Shown: piece after piece, positions 43,556 to 52,867 of the stretch
How positions within the stretch are numbered: position 1 is the first letter of the stretch
How the letters are laid out: every line of letters starts with the position of its first letter
The notes under the pieces: generated by a model
The model's input: the letters and a program-made list of their open reading frames with translations, nothing else
Told to the model about the DNA's origin: nothing
Databases searched by the model: none
NCBI RefSeq assembly: GCF_001653565.1
Contig: NZ_LYPB01000083.1
Location: 81,318-145,317 of the forward strand
DNA: 64,000 nucleotides
From: Paenibacillus oryzisoli
Lineage (GTDB): Bacteria; Bacillota; Bacilli; Paenibacillales; NBRC-103111
Reading direction: 5' to 3'
Translations under genes and position numbers: made by a program

Positions 43556-43759
43556 ATGAATATTACCCTTAGACAGGCCATCCACCAGCGAGTTAATGAC
43601 AAATCACCAGAAGAACTCAAAGAAGTCATCGAAGACTCGATCGGTGGCGAAGAAAAAGTTTTACCTGGGTTAGGTGTACTTTTTGAAATTATATGGCAGC
43701 ATTCCGAAGCAAGTACCCAAGATACACTCGTCGAGACGCTAAAGGCGCATCTTACGTAA
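43556..43759 (+). CDS. sspI: Small acid-soluble spore protein SspI
   Basis: 67 residues. NITLRQAIHQRV at the N-terminus and the hallmark EEKVLPGLGVLFEIIWQHS match the SspI family almost throughout. SspI is made in the forespore and packed in the spore core. GAGGT precedes the ATG. A CATAGTA at 43516-43522 could be a sigma-G -10 element, but its -35 (GGATGA, 17 bases up) is poor. In many Bacilli sspI lies next to a TrmH-like methyltransferase gene, as here. Confidence 0.92.
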   Translation: MNITLRQAIHQRVNDKSPEELKEVIEDSIGGEEKVLPGLGVLFEIIWQHSEASTQDTLVETLKAHLT

Positions 43760-43835
43760 ATTTCTCTCTACTTGCTAGGGGATGCGTCCGCATTCCTTAG
43801 CTTTGTTCTTTCCATTTTGACAATCGCCTCATCGC

Positions 43836-43880
43836 AAAATAAAAATCCCCCTCATCAGTCACAGACCAACGAGGAGGATG
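43836..43880 (-). terminator. Terminator of the Gfo/Idh-ThuA operon
   Basis: Minus strand: ATCCTCCTC pairs with GAGGGGGAT, followed by TTTTTATTTT. Confidence 0.75.
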
Positions 43881-43898
43881 TCGCTAAGCTAACTATAA

Positions 43899-44993
43899 CT
43901 ATAGTACTGTCAAAGGATTCATGGCCGCCGGCTTCTCGCAGCTGCTTTTCATGACATAATGCTGACCAGAGTCAGACGCATCATGGAAACCATGCATGGC
44001 TTCCAGCACGTGATAGGCAAGCTCGCCGTTCGCACGATGTGCTGAGCTATCGCCAGTTAACAGCGCTTGCGCCATTGCTGCTACGCCAAGTCCGCGATTA
44101 TTATCCTTGTAGCCATGCGAAAGTGGGATGGGCTCATAGTCTGAACCACCTTTGCGAATAAGCACCTGACCACCGAATGTATTCGGGTCGGGGACACGCA
44201 ACGAACCATGACTACCATAGATTTCAATATTAGGCAATTGCGTACCCGCCATGATATCGAAACTTGTCACAAGTGTTGCAATCGCACCACTGTGGAAATC
44301 TAAAACCCCCGCCACATGCGTTGGCGTTTCTACTTGTATTTTCTGTCCGCGCTTCTTCTCACTCGAAATTGTACGCTCTGGGAAACTCACAGCCGTTGAA
44401 CCCGTTACACGACGTATTGGCCCGAGCAATGCCACAAGCGCCGTTAAGTAATAAGGACCCATGTCGAACATCGGGCCGCCACCTTTGGCATAATAAAACT
44501 CTGGATCTGGGTGCCAATGCTCATGCCCCTTCCCCATCATGAAAGCCGTAGCAGCAATCGGAGTACCAATCCATCCGTCCTGAATCAATTTGACGCAGGT
44601 TTGAATGCCTCCGCCAAGGAACGTATCAGGCGCGCTGCCTATTAGCAATCCTTTCCGTTTCGCTACCTCTAGAATTTGTTGCCCTTCTTCACGCGTAACC
44701 GCTAGCGGCTTCTCAACATAAGCATGTTTACCTGCTTCGAGAATTTGAATGCAGACTGCCGCATGTACAGCGGGGATCGTCAAATTAATCACGATGTCTA
44801 CTTGCGGATCACCTAGTAATTGTTCTACTGTGTAGGCATGTGCAATTCCGAACTCTTCGGCACGCGCTTCTGCTTTACTAACATCAATATCTGCACAAGC
44901 AACCAACTCCAGATGTGCGTAGTTAGGAATATTTTTCATATAAGCCGCGCTTATATTTCCACACCCAATAATACCAACCTTCATCTTACTCAT
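43899..44993 (-). CDS. Gfo/Idh/MocA-family oxidoreductase, operon gene 3
   Basis: 364 residues. N-terminal Rossmann domain (VGIIGCGNISAAYM; EKPLAVT with the catalytic-type Lys), C-terminal GFO_IDH_MocA_C domain. Members oxidise or reduce sugars and inositols with NAD(P). ATG 44993 has GGGGGA upstream. It follows ThuA by 20 bases and ends at a terminator, the third gene of a LacI-linked sugar operon. Confidence 0.9.
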   Translation of the reverse strand: MSKMKVGIIGCGNISAAYMKNIPNYAHLELVACADIDVSKAEARAEEFGIAHAYTVEQLLGDPQVDIVINLTIPAVHAAVCIQILEAGKHAYVEKPLAVTREEGQQILEVAKRKGLLIGSAPDTFLGGGIQTCVKLIQDGWIGTPIAATAFMMGKGHEHWHPDPEFYYAKGGGPMFDMGPYYLTALVALLGPIRRVTGSTAVSFPERTISSEKKRGQKIQVETPTHVAGVLDFHSGAIATLVTSFDIMAGTQLPNIEIYGSHGSLRVPDPNTFGGQVLIRKGGSDYEPIPLSHGYKDNNRGLGVAAMAQALLTGDSSAHRANGELAYHVLEAMHGFHDASDSGQHYVMKSSCEKPAAMNPLTVL

Positions 44994-45013
44994 CGCTTCA
45001 TGTCCCCCTATAG

Positions 45014-45646
45014 TTAGCGTGTTGCCCAAAGCATCCCGCGGCGCATCAACTCAAGCGTTTCTGGCATCCGAACAATATTAGCCTGATGGCCCAGTGAATT
45101 GTAGTACACTTTGCCTGCACCGTACGTTTTGGTCCACACGACAGGCATTTCCACATCATCGAAGTCCGTCACGGCATGAACCTTGATCGCAGGGTCGACA
45201 TGCATATAGTATTTTTCAGAAACAACGACAAAATCGCCGATACCCTTAGTCAATGGCTGCTCACTATCCTTCATACGAACCGTATACGTAACGCCATCAT
45301 TACCAGGATGCGCCACCCATTGGCCGCCAACCATGTACTGATATTCCACTTCATTACGGAACGAATCCGCCATCCCGCCATGACAGCCGGCAATCCCTGT
45401 TCCCCCAACTTTCACAGCGTTAATGAGAGGTGTCAACTGCTCCTTCTCAATTTTCCCCATGGTCCACACAGGGACGATCAAATCTACACCCGCCAAGCGT
45501 TCCTCATCTCGGAAGCTGTCCAACGTGTCTGAAACCTCTACCCCATATCCCTCTTCACGCAGTACACCTGCCAAAATACCCGCAACCTCCTCGGGTTGAT
45601 GACCATCCCAGCCACCCCATACGATCAATGCTTGTTTCTGACTCAT
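45014..45646 (-). CDS. ThuA-domain protein (trehalose-utilisation type)
   Basis: 210 residues. ThuA fold, a glutamine-amidotransferase-like Rossmann protein: ALIVWGGWDGHQPEEVAG, GIAGCHGGMADSF (nucleophile-elbow-like) and KVYYNSLGHQANIV. ThuA proteins convert disaccharides to keto-sugars together with Gfo/Idh dehydrogenases, which flank it here. ATG 45646 has AGGAG upstream; the earlier start in the open frame has none. Confidence 0.9.
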   Translation of the reverse strand: MSQKQALIVWGGWDGHQPEEVAGILAGVLREEGYGVEVSDTLDSFRDEERLAGVDLIVPVWTMGKIEKEQLTPLINAVKVGGTGIAGCHGGMADSFRNEVEYQYMVGGQWVAHPGNDGVTYTVRMKDSEQPLTKGIGDFVVVSEKYYMHVDPAIKVHAVTDFDDVEMPVVWTKTYGAGKVYYNSLGHQANIVRMPETLELMRRGMLWATR

Positions 45647-45676
45647 GCTATTCCTGCTCCTCTCTCCATGCCCCAT

Positions 45677-46840
45677 CTATACTTCACTTATCCGAACCCA
45701 GCGACGCTCTGCGATCGATTGATCCACTGCCTCCAGTACTTCTTGACACTTCACACCATCCACAAAATTCGGAACTGGTTGCCGATCCTCAGAAAGTGCT
45801 GACATTAACTCCACAACTTCATGTACGAACGTATGCTCATACCCGATTGTATGTCCAGCTGGCCACCAAGCATCCATATACGCATGGGAGGCATCTGTTG
45901 CAAGCACACGTCTGAAGCCCTGAACATCCTCATCATCGCTTGTAAAATACACCTGCAACTCATTCAATCGCTCGAAATCGAATTTCACGCTGCCTTTACT
46001 GCCATTAATTTCAAAAGAGTTCGTACACCGGTGCCCGGGAGCAAATCTCGTTGCCTCGAAGCTGCCTAGTGCGCCATTCGCGAAACGAGCCATGAATAAT
46101 GTCGCATCATCCACCGTAACAGGACCATGCGGTGCATCTTTGCTGCCTTTGGCACTAAGCCCCGTCATTGATGTCGGAAGCGGACGCTCCTTCACGAAAG
46201 TTTCACTCATCCCGATCACTTCGGTCATCTCGCCCACGAGGAAGTGCGCCAGATCGATGAGATGCGCGCCCAGATCGCCATGCGACCCTGATCCCGCAAT
46301 CTCCTTCTGCAAGCGCCACACCAGCGGGAACGTCGGATCAACGATCCAATCCTGCAAGAACCAAGCACGGAAGTGGTAGATTTGGCCGAGACGGCCGCTC
46401 TCCACGAGCTTCTTTGCCAGCTGCACCGCTGGAGCAAAACGATAGTTGAAGCCCACCATGTGCTTCACGCCAGCTTCTTCAGCCGCTGTTAGCATTTCCC
46501 TTGCATCCGCAAGGGTCAGCGCCAGCGGCTTCTCGCAGAACAGATGCTTGCCGGCCTTCGCCGCCGCCAACGCAATCTCCTTGTGCGCATCACTCGGTGC
46601 ATTGATATCGACGACGTCGATATCTGGATCTGTCACCAGCTCGCGCCAATCCGTGACATACCCGTCCCAGCCGAATTGTTCGGTTGCCTGACGAACACCG
46701 TTCTCGTCGCGACCACAGATGAGCTTCATCTTAGGAATCGCCGTCTGCGGAAAGAACATAGGTAAATCTTTATACGCATGGCTATGGGCTTTTCCCATAA
46801 ATTTATAACCAATCATGCCGATATTGAACGTCTTCTTCAT
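45677..46840 (-). CDS. Gfo/Idh/MocA-family oxidoreductase, operon gene 1
   Basis: 387 residues. Rossmann motif in a variant form (IGMIGYKFMGKAHSHAY), EKPLALT with the catalytic-type Lys, and SHGDLGAHLIDLAHF of the C-terminal domain. Likely a sugar or inositol dehydrogenase acting with the ThuA protein 30 bases downstream. ATG 46840 is ten bases after GGAGG; the earlier in-frame GTG overlaps that site. Its upstream gap is unusually long (800 bases) and filled with tandem repeats. Confidence 0.9.
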   Translation of the reverse strand: MKKTFNIGMIGYKFMGKAHSHAYKDLPMFFPQTAIPKMKLICGRDENGVRQATEQFGWDGYVTDWRELVTDPDIDVVDINAPSDAHKEIALAAAKAGKHLFCEKPLALTLADAREMLTAAEEAGVKHMVGFNYRFAPAVQLAKKLVESGRLGQIYHFRAWFLQDWIVDPTFPLVWRLQKEIAGSGSHGDLGAHLIDLAHFLVGEMTEVIGMSETFVKERPLPTSMTGLSAKGSKDAPHGPVTVDDATLFMARFANGALGSFEATRFAPGHRCTNSFEINGSKGSVKFDFERLNELQVYFTSDDEDVQGFRRVLATDASHAYMDAWWPAGHTIGYEHTFVHEVVELMSALSEDRQPVPNFVDGVKCQEVLEAVDQSIAERRWVRISEV

Positions 46841-46898
46841 CGCATACACGCCTCCCCAAGTGTGTTTACTATCCAGTCATTCGCACTCGCTTCCACTA

Positions 46899-47091
46899 TT
46901 TACGCTTTACGCATTACTCTTTACTCTTTACTCTTTACTTCTTACCCTTTACTTCTTACCCTTTACTTCTTGCTCTTTACTTGTTACTTGTTACTTGTTA
47001 CTTGTTACTTGTTACTTGTTACTCTTTACTCTTTACTCTTTACTCTTTACTCTTTACCCCTTACTCTTACTTTTCACTCTTTACTCTTTAG
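46899..47091. repeat. Heptanucleotide tandem array, CTTTACT/GTTACTT type
   Basis: About 25 copies of 7-base units: CTTTACT, variants TTACCCT, and a block of six TTACTTG units at 46978-47022. Nearly only C and T with regular A/G. It overlaps no supported gene, and the period is not a multiple of three, so it is non-coding. Confidence 0.9.
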
Positions 47092-47140
47092 CCTACACTC
47101 TGCGCTCCACACCAACCCAGCGCCCCCCATCGGCCAGCAA

Positions 47141-47328
47141 ATAACGGGAAAATATACATCTATTTCTGCTATATCCAGCTAATTTTTCGATATAACTGGA
47201 AAATGTACAGTTAAATAACCACTTACTTCCTCTTTTTAAGTAAATCCGCCAAATTACCTGTAGAAAATCCATCTAAACCTCCAAACAAGCTAATTCCAGT
47301 GAAATTACCTACAGGAAATCCAGTTATT
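47141..47328. repeat. Cluster of dispersed AACTGGAAAATGTACAGTT-type repeats
   Basis: Four units: ATAACGGGAAAATATACATC (47141), ATAACTGGAAAATGTACAGT (47193), AAATTACCTGTAGAAAATCC (47251) and AAATTACCTACAGGAAATCC (47302). Close relatives occur at 58087-58275 (both orientations) and at 9866. Confidence 0.75.
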
Positions 47329-47381
47329 CCTGCAACCACTAAGCTACTCTCAAATCACACATGCAATCAGACAGCACGCAG

Positions 47382-47577
47382 TGTTCGGTGATCAGTAATC
47401 GGATTTGGTATTTGGTATTTGGTATTTGGTATTCGGTATTCGGCATTCGGCATTCGGTGTTCGGTGATCGGTAATCGGATTTGGTATTCGGTATTCGGTA
47501 TTTGGTATTTGGTATTTGGTATTCGGTATTCGGTATTCGGTATTCGGCATTTGGCCTTCGCTATTCGGCATTCAGCA
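47382..47577. repeat. Heptanucleotide tandem array, GGTATTT/GGTATTC type
   Basis: About 25 copies of the 7-base unit GGTATTT/GGTATTC with variants (GGCATTC, GGTGATC, GGTAATC). Internally it repeats in a higher order: GGTGATCGGTAATCGGATTT occurs at 47463, and with one change at 47387. It begins ~70 bases after the lacI-type stop. Confidence 0.9.
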
Positions 47578-47645
47578 CTTGCCATTCCCACCCTGCACTC
47601 TGCCTCATCCGTCAACACTTGCTACTTCCAGGCAGCACCAATACC

Positions 47646-48686
47646 TCAGCTGTCCGTTCTCACTATCCCTGACTTCGACGACTGCCTAATCTTCAATTCC
47701 GTCGGCAGCTTCACTTGCAGCCCAACCTCGTTGTTTCCCTGCCCAACGCTAGCTAGAACGGCACGGGCTGCTCCTTTGCCCATTTCAAAGAAAGGCACCT
47801 TAATAGAGCTGAGAGGTGGATCACTTAGCTTCGCAGCATCCGAGTCATCGCATCCGATGACCGCATAATCTCGCCCAGCGATCCAGCCTCGTTCGCGAAG
47901 TCCTTGCATGAGACCGATAGCCATGCGATCATTAGCCGCAAATACCGCCTCTACCTGATCCCGAATCTCCCACAACTTGGCGGCAATCTCGTATCCGCTA
48001 GTACGGCTGTAATTCCCCTCAAATTGCAGAGAAGGATCTATCGTTAAGCCAGCTTCTAACATCGCCTTCTGATACCCCTGAAGTCGATCTAAGGAATTCG
48101 TATACTGTGGCGAGCCGTTAAGAAAGGCAATTTTCCGATAGCCTTCATCCAGCAAATGGCGTACAGCTTGATAGCTCCCCGCTACATGATCCGCATCAAC
48201 TTCAAGGAAGGATAGTCCCTCGAATCGTTGATTAACCAAGCAGAATGGCATGCCCTGTTCCTGCAGTTCCAGTAATGATCTTCGCTGAGATTCCGTATCT
48301 CTCGCCCCGAGAATGACACAGGCATCTACCTTTTGCGAGCGGTATAACCGCCCATAATCCAAATCGTCATCTGGTGTTAGAAGAGACAACAACAGGTCAT
48401 AGCCTTGTTCCCTCACCTGCTCGCCAATCCCGCTAAGAATCTCTGCAAAATAATACGCCGAAAACAAATGCACCTTCGGCATATAAGGGAGCACAACCCC
48501 CAGATTCCCGCTTCGTCTTCGAGCAAAACTTTGCGCAATCGCATTGGGATGATAGCCAAGTACCTTCGCTGCTTCGAGAACTCTTACTTTCGTTGCAGGT
48601 TTCATCGGACCAAGTCCATTGAATACACGAGATACAGTCGCCTCTGATACCTTAGCTAGCTCAGCAACCTCTTTTCTCGTCACCAT
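47646..48686 (-). CDS. LacI-family transcriptional regulator
   Basis: 346 residues. N-terminal LacI helix-turn-helix (VTRKEVAELAKVSEATVSRV, FNGLGPMKPATKVRVLEAA), then a periplasmic-binding-like effector domain (DAVFAANDRMAIGLMQGL; IGCDDSD). AAGGAG nine bases upstream fixes ATG 48686. It probably controls the Gfo/Idh-ThuA operon downstream on the same strand. Its own upstream region has an operator-like palindrome. Confidence 0.92.
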   Translation of the reverse strand: MVTRKEVAELAKVSEATVSRVFNGLGPMKPATKVRVLEAAKVLGYHPNAIAQSFARRRSGNLGVVLPYMPKVHLFSAYYFAEILSGIGEQVREQGYDLLLSLLTPDDDLDYGRLYRSQKVDACVILGARDTESQRRSLLELQEQGMPFCLVNQRFEGLSFLEVDADHVAGSYQAVRHLLDEGYRKIAFLNGSPQYTNSLDRLQGYQKAMLEAGLTIDPSLQFEGNYSRTSGYEIAAKLWEIRDQVEAVFAANDRMAIGLMQGLRERGWIAGRDYAVIGCDDSDAAKLSDPPLSSIKVPFFEMGKGAARAVLASVGQGNNEVGLQVKLPTELKIRQSSKSGIVRTDS

Positions 48687-48720
48687 GTTGATTGGCTCCT
48701 TCCACCTAATTTCACGCAAA

Positions 48721-48736
48721 ATGTACACGCGTACAT
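48721..48736. promoter_or_regulatory. Operator-like palindrome before the lacI-type gene
   Basis: ATGTACACGCGTACAT: arms ATGTAC/GTACAT around a CG-centred core, as in LacI-family sites. It is 34 bases upstream of the start, so autoregulation is likely. Confidence 0.5.
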
Positions 48737-48957
48737 TTTCTCATTCAAAAGCTTCTTCTGTCAAGATAAATTCAGAATTTTGTACGCCAACTCATTTTCG
48801 TCACAATTCGACAATTACATCAATTTTTCATAAAGAAATCCGAGATTTTAGTCCATTTTTTGTCATAAAAGCAAACTCTTAATCTTGTTAATCTCCTCTT
48901 TGAGCTTTATGATAAAGGGTATTGGGACAACTATGAGATGGGAATGAGTGATAGCAA

Positions 48958-50322
48958 ATGAAAGCAATCTGGCGCCATCTTCTGTACACTGCGTCAACTT
49001 CGATCGAAGCTCTCACAAGCCGATCACAGATCACTCGACTTCATTCTCGCGGGCAGCTTCTTGCCCAGTTAGAACATGCTGTTCGGAAACACGATGACAC
49101 TTCATCCTCTCCCATCCGTGCATGTCTTGTTTTCGATATTGATCGTTATCGTCAAGTGAATTTCGCCCTCGGGTATGCGTGTGGAGATCATTTACTACTG
49201 GAGTTAAACCGCAGATTGAAAGGAATAGATCATACCGATCTTCTTGTTCGGTCTGGCGATGATGAATATACCCTTCTGCTTCGAACACATACGCAAGAAC
49301 AACTTCAATCTGTGCTGCATCGTGTCAGGCAAATATTCGATACCCCTTTTACTTACCAGAATCAAGAGTGCTTTCTTCGCGCAAGCTTTGGTCTGAGTGA
49401 CCTTGTGATAACACCTGAGAATGTGACTCAGGCTTTCCATCAAGCTGAACAAGCGCTACTTCTGGCCAAACAAACAGGCAAGAATAAACTCATTACCTTT
49501 CAATCCATGCCGATACAACAACGGTTCGCAAATCAGATTCAGATAGAAACCGACCTTCGTAAGGCGATTACTGAGAATCAACTCCTGTTATTTTATCAAC
49601 CTCGACTTGATCTATCTACCGGTCAAATTAGTTGCCTTGAAGCCTTGGTACGTTGGAATCATCCCCTGCATGGCATGATTGCACCATCTGATTTCATTCC
49701 ACTAGCTGAAGAATCAGGCCTCATTCTGCCGCTTGGTGAGTGGGTATTGCGCGAAGCCTGTCTACAGAAAGCACGCTGGCTTGCTGAAAATAAACTCGAT
49801 TTTCCCATTGCCGTCAATATTTCACCTTGCCAGTTTCAAGATGACAACTTTGCGGATAAAGCGATTCACATCATTCATCAAACCGGTATTAACCCCTCAT
49901 ATTTGGAGTTCGAAATTACCGAAAGCTCGATTATGCAAAATATGGAGAAAACCATCGCAGTCTTGGATAAGCTCTGTGCCCACGGAATCTCTATCTCCAT
50001 CGATGATTTTGGGATTGGTTATTCATCCCTCAATTACTTGAAGAAGTTTCCTATCAATTGCCTCAAAATCGATCGTTCTTTCGTCAAAAACATTCAAAGT
50101 AACTCCAATGATTGGGCGATTACGAACGCTATTATTCATCTCGGCCATGCCCTTAATATCCAAGTTGTCGCCGAAGGTGTCGAAGATGTAGGGCAGCTTG
50201 ACATCCTCAAAGAAACAACGTGTACGACCATTCAAGGCTTCTTGCTAAGCCCTCCAATATCTGCGTATGACATTGAACAAACCTTTCATATGAATGACAA
50301 CAGACCGGTTATGATTTCATAA
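48958..50322 (+). CDS. Degenerate-GGDEF plus EAL cyclic-di-GMP phosphodiesterase
   Basis: 454 residues. GGDEF-like domain at ~50-200 whose signature is SGDDEY instead of GGDEF, so it is unlikely to make cyclic-di-GMP. The EAL domain (~215-445) keeps its key motifs: LEALVRW, NISPCQF, EITESS, DDFGIGYSSL, KIDRSF, AEGVE and QGFLLSPP. It should therefore hydrolyse cyclic-di-GMP. No membrane helix or other sensor domain is visible. The stop overlaps the end of the convergent ATP-grasp gene by 6 bases. Confidence 0.88.
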   Translation: MKAIWRHLLYTASTSIEALTSRSQITRLHSRGQLLAQLEHAVRKHDDTSSSPIRACLVFDIDRYRQVNFALGYACGDHLLLELNRRLKGIDHTDLLVRSGDDEYTLLLRTHTQEQLQSVLHRVRQIFDTPFTYQNQECFLRASFGLSDLVITPENVTQAFHQAEQALLLAKQTGKNKLITFQSMPIQQRFANQIQIETDLRKAITENQLLLFYQPRLDLSTGQISCLEALVRWNHPLHGMIAPSDFIPLAEESGLILPLGEWVLREACLQKARWLAENKLDFPIAVNISPCQFQDDNFADKAIHIIHQTGINPSYLEFEITESSIMQNMEKTIAVLDKLCAHGISISIDDFGIGYSSLNYLKKFPINCLKIDRSFVKNIQSNSNDWAITNAIIHLGHALNIQVVAEGVEDVGQLDILKETTCTTIQGFLLSPPISAYDIEQTFHMNDNRPVMIS

Positions 50323-51117
50323 CCGGCCATACGCTTTGGCATATCTTCTTATTTTCGCAAAAATGCGCTTATCCTTTAATCTCCGAAAAATATAAGGATC
50401 AGGACTTGTATTCACTTCAAGAATCCATGGCTGCAGATCTTTATCTATCGCTACATCGACGCCGATCTCTTTTACCCCTCTATACCGCGTATTAATCGCC
50501 TTAGCCACCTGGACGCCCATCACTTGCAGCCGCTGCACGAACCCTTTTCTCTCTGCAGGAGGCAAATACTTCTTTAACAACGTATCCACCGACTTCAACG
50601 TACCGCCATTATGAAAGTTCGTTACAATCTTCGCAGGGTGTGCTACGCGGCCGATAACGCCTGTTGTCTCCCATTTGCGAACGAGCGATTGCTGCACCAT
50701 AACGCGAAGATCAAAGCGGTTTCCTTTGTAGGTTAACAGATGAATCCCTTTTTGTACTAAATACGGCTTTTTTCTTGTTATTTTGAGAAGTGAGACGTAC
50801 AGGTCTGCGAAGGTTTTGAACCTTCTGATGGTGACACCGGATTGGTAGGAATAGGGCTTTTCTGCTTCTTCTTCCGCTAACTCAATACGAATGACACCGT
50901 TCCCGAACATGCCAATATTGGGTTTCACGTACACCATTTTATATTGTTCGAGCATTTCTTGTAAGGTTACTGCTGTCATACGTTTGGTGCTTGGCACATA
51001 CTTTCGAAGTGATTCTACAGTCTCGACGGCCTTCGTTTTGCCGATTTTACTGCTCACATATCTTGCCTTATTCAAGGGTAGCGGTTTCTTTAAACTTTTC
51101 TTCCGTATTCTCTTCAT
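50317..51117 (-). CDS. YheC/YheD-type endospore coat-associated ATP-grasp protein
   Basis: 266 residues. A very basic N-terminus (MKRIRKKSLKKP) is followed by an ATP-grasp fold: YVKPNIGMFGNGVIRIE, YLVQKGI, FDLRVMVQQ, GVDVAIDKDLQPWILEVN with the metal-binding Asp/Glu/Asn. In Bacillus the YheC/D proteins are associated with the spore coat; the ligase substrate is unknown. It converges on the EAL gene with a 6-base overlap and no terminator. Confidence 0.85.
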   Translation of the reverse strand: MKRIRKKSLKKPLPLNKARYVSSKIGKTKAVETVESLRKYVPSTKRMTAVTLQEMLEQYKMVYVKPNIGMFGNGVIRIELAEEEAEKPYSYQSGVTIRRFKTFADLYVSLLKITRKKPYLVQKGIHLLTYKGNRFDLRVMVQQSLVRKWETTGVIGRVAHPAKIVTNFHNGGTLKSVDTLLKKYLPPAERKGFVQRLQVMGVQVAKAINTRYRGVKEIGVDVAIDKDLQPWILEVNTSPDPYIFRRLKDKRIFAKIRRYAKAYGRL

Positions 51118-51185
51118 AGCTAGCCTCCAGCATCGAATTCACCCTTCCTAGTGTATGTATGCGAAGAGGCATTGGCGACAACATG

Positions 51186-51226
51186 CAAAAAGAGACTTTC
51201 CCTGAAATCTTCAGGAAAAGCCTCTC
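51186..51226 (-). terminator. Terminator after prfC
   Basis: Minus strand: GAGGCTTTTCCTGA / TCAGGGAAAGTCTC followed by TTTTT. Confidence 0.85.
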
Positions 51227-51240
51227 GTATTTGCTAGCTA

Positions 51241-52824
51241 TTAAGGCGCACTAGTTAAGAACTGTGCGGTTGGGTTTTTGTCTATGGAAGAGCGCAGCGC
51301 ATATTCACTTTCGAACAAGCCTACGAAGTTCCCTTTCTTGTCCTTCACCAATTGGGAGTTAATGCGGAATTTAGCTGGATCGATTTTATCATCGATAATC
51401 CAACGTGCGAATTGATAGTTCTGACGTTGCAAAAGAATATCCACACCATACTCCGATTTCATCCGATGCTCCAGTACTTCGAATTGGAGTTGGCCTACGA
51501 CGCCAAGAATCATATCTTCGAAACCAATCGTCGTGAAGACTTGAATCATCCCTTCTTCCGTCAACTGATCGATCCCTTTCAGGAACTGCTTTTGTTTCAA
51601 CGCATTTTTGATCGACACCTTACTGAATAGCTCTGGTGAGAACGTTGGCAGTTCATCGAAAACGACCTCTTCTCCTTCGCTTAAGGAGTCACCAATGCGG
51701 AAAATACCTGGATCGAATAGACCAATAATATCCCCTGGGAACGCCTCTTCCACGATATCACGATCTTGTGCTAGGAACTGCTGCGGTTGTGCCAGCTTAA
51801 TATCCTTGCCAAGCCTTACATGCTTCACGGACATGCCACGTTCGAACTTGCCGGAGACGATACGCAGGAAAGCTACACGGTCCCGGTGAGCTGGGTTCAT
51901 ATTCGCTTGAATTTTGAACACATACCCTGAGAATTTCTCCCTAGTCGGCTCGATCACACCTGCAGTGCTAGTGCGCGGCTCGGGTTGTGGCGCTAATTGC
52001 AGGAAGTTCTCGAGGAACGTCTGAACCCCGAAGTTATTCACCGCACTCCCGAAGAAAACAGGCGTCAATTCACCCTTCATCACTTTTTCCATGTCAAAAG
52101 GATCTCCCGCGACATCGAGCAACTCGATATCTCCGCACAGTTGCTTATGCAGGAAATCACCTGCGATTTGCTTCACTAACGGATCTTCTACGCCATCCAC
52201 CTTACGAACTTCAATCTCTCTGTGATCATCGCCTTGATACAGCTCCAATTGGGACTTTCCACGGTCATATACACCACAGAATTGCTTGCCTGAACCAATC
52301 GGCCAGTTCATCGGATAAGAGCGAATGCCCAGAACTTCTTCAAGTTCTTCTAACAACTCGAACGGATCACGACCCTCACGGTCCAATTTATTAATAAATG
52401 TGAAAATGGGAATCCCACGCATACGACATACTTGGAATAGCTTCTTCGTCTGGGTCTCGACCCCTTTGGCAACGTCAATCAACATTACTGCGCTATCCGC
52501 GGCTGTCAACGTACGGTAGGTATCCTCACTGAAGTCTTGGTGACCTGGCGTATCCAGAATATTGACGCGGTGACCCTCATAGTCGAACTGCATAACGCTT
52601 GACGTTACGGAGATCCCCCGCTGTTTCTCAATTTCCATCCAGTCAGATGTAGCATGTTTGCTTGCTTTACGACCTTTAACCGTACCGGCTAAGCGAATCG
52701 CGCCCCCGAATAGGAGCAGTTTCTCTGTTAATGTTGTTTTTCCCGCATCCGGGTGAGAAATAATTGCGAACGTCCGTCGTTTTGCGACTTCCGTTTCGAG
52801 AATTTTAGTGAGTTGCGTTTTCAT
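51241..52824 (-). CDS. prfC: Peptide chain release factor 3 (RF3 GTPase)
   Basis: 527 residues, full length. P-loop SHPDAGKTTLTEK, G2 RGISVTSS, G3 DTPGHQDFSEDT, G4 NKLDREGRDP, and the C-terminal RF3-specific half. It recycles RF1/RF2 from the ribosome after termination. The ribosome binding site is weak (GAAGGG 14 bases upstream of ATG 52824). RF3 is absent from many Bacilli but common in Paenibacillaceae. Single-gene unit. Confidence 0.95.
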   Translation of the reverse strand: MKTQLTKILETEVAKRRTFAIISHPDAGKTTLTEKLLLFGGAIRLAGTVKGRKASKHATSDWMEIEKQRGISVTSSVMQFDYEGHRVNILDTPGHQDFSEDTYRTLTAADSAVMLIDVAKGVETQTKKLFQVCRMRGIPIFTFINKLDREGRDPFELLEELEEVLGIRSYPMNWPIGSGKQFCGVYDRGKSQLELYQGDDHREIEVRKVDGVEDPLVKQIAGDFLHKQLCGDIELLDVAGDPFDMEKVMKGELTPVFFGSAVNNFGVQTFLENFLQLAPQPEPRTSTAGVIEPTREKFSGYVFKIQANMNPAHRDRVAFLRIVSGKFERGMSVKHVRLGKDIKLAQPQQFLAQDRDIVEEAFPGDIIGLFDPGIFRIGDSLSEGEEVVFDELPTFSPELFSKVSIKNALKQKQFLKGIDQLTEEGMIQVFTTIGFEDMILGVVGQLQFEVLEHRMKSEYGVDILLQRQNYQFARWIIDDKIDPAKFRINSQLVKDKKGNFVGLFESEYALRSSIDKNPTAQFLTSAP

Positions 52825-52867
52825 GTGTTCGTTTATTCCCTTCTTCTTTAGAGGTAGTTCAAAAATC

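Noticed and set aside
46778..47182. Leu/Tyr-rich ORFs
   Set aside because: Translations of the heptamer array; a 7-base period gives a repeating 7-residue frame by chance.
47419..47868. GIRYSVFGIRYS-type ORF
   Set aside because: Translation of the second heptamer array, antisense to the lacI-type gene at its end.
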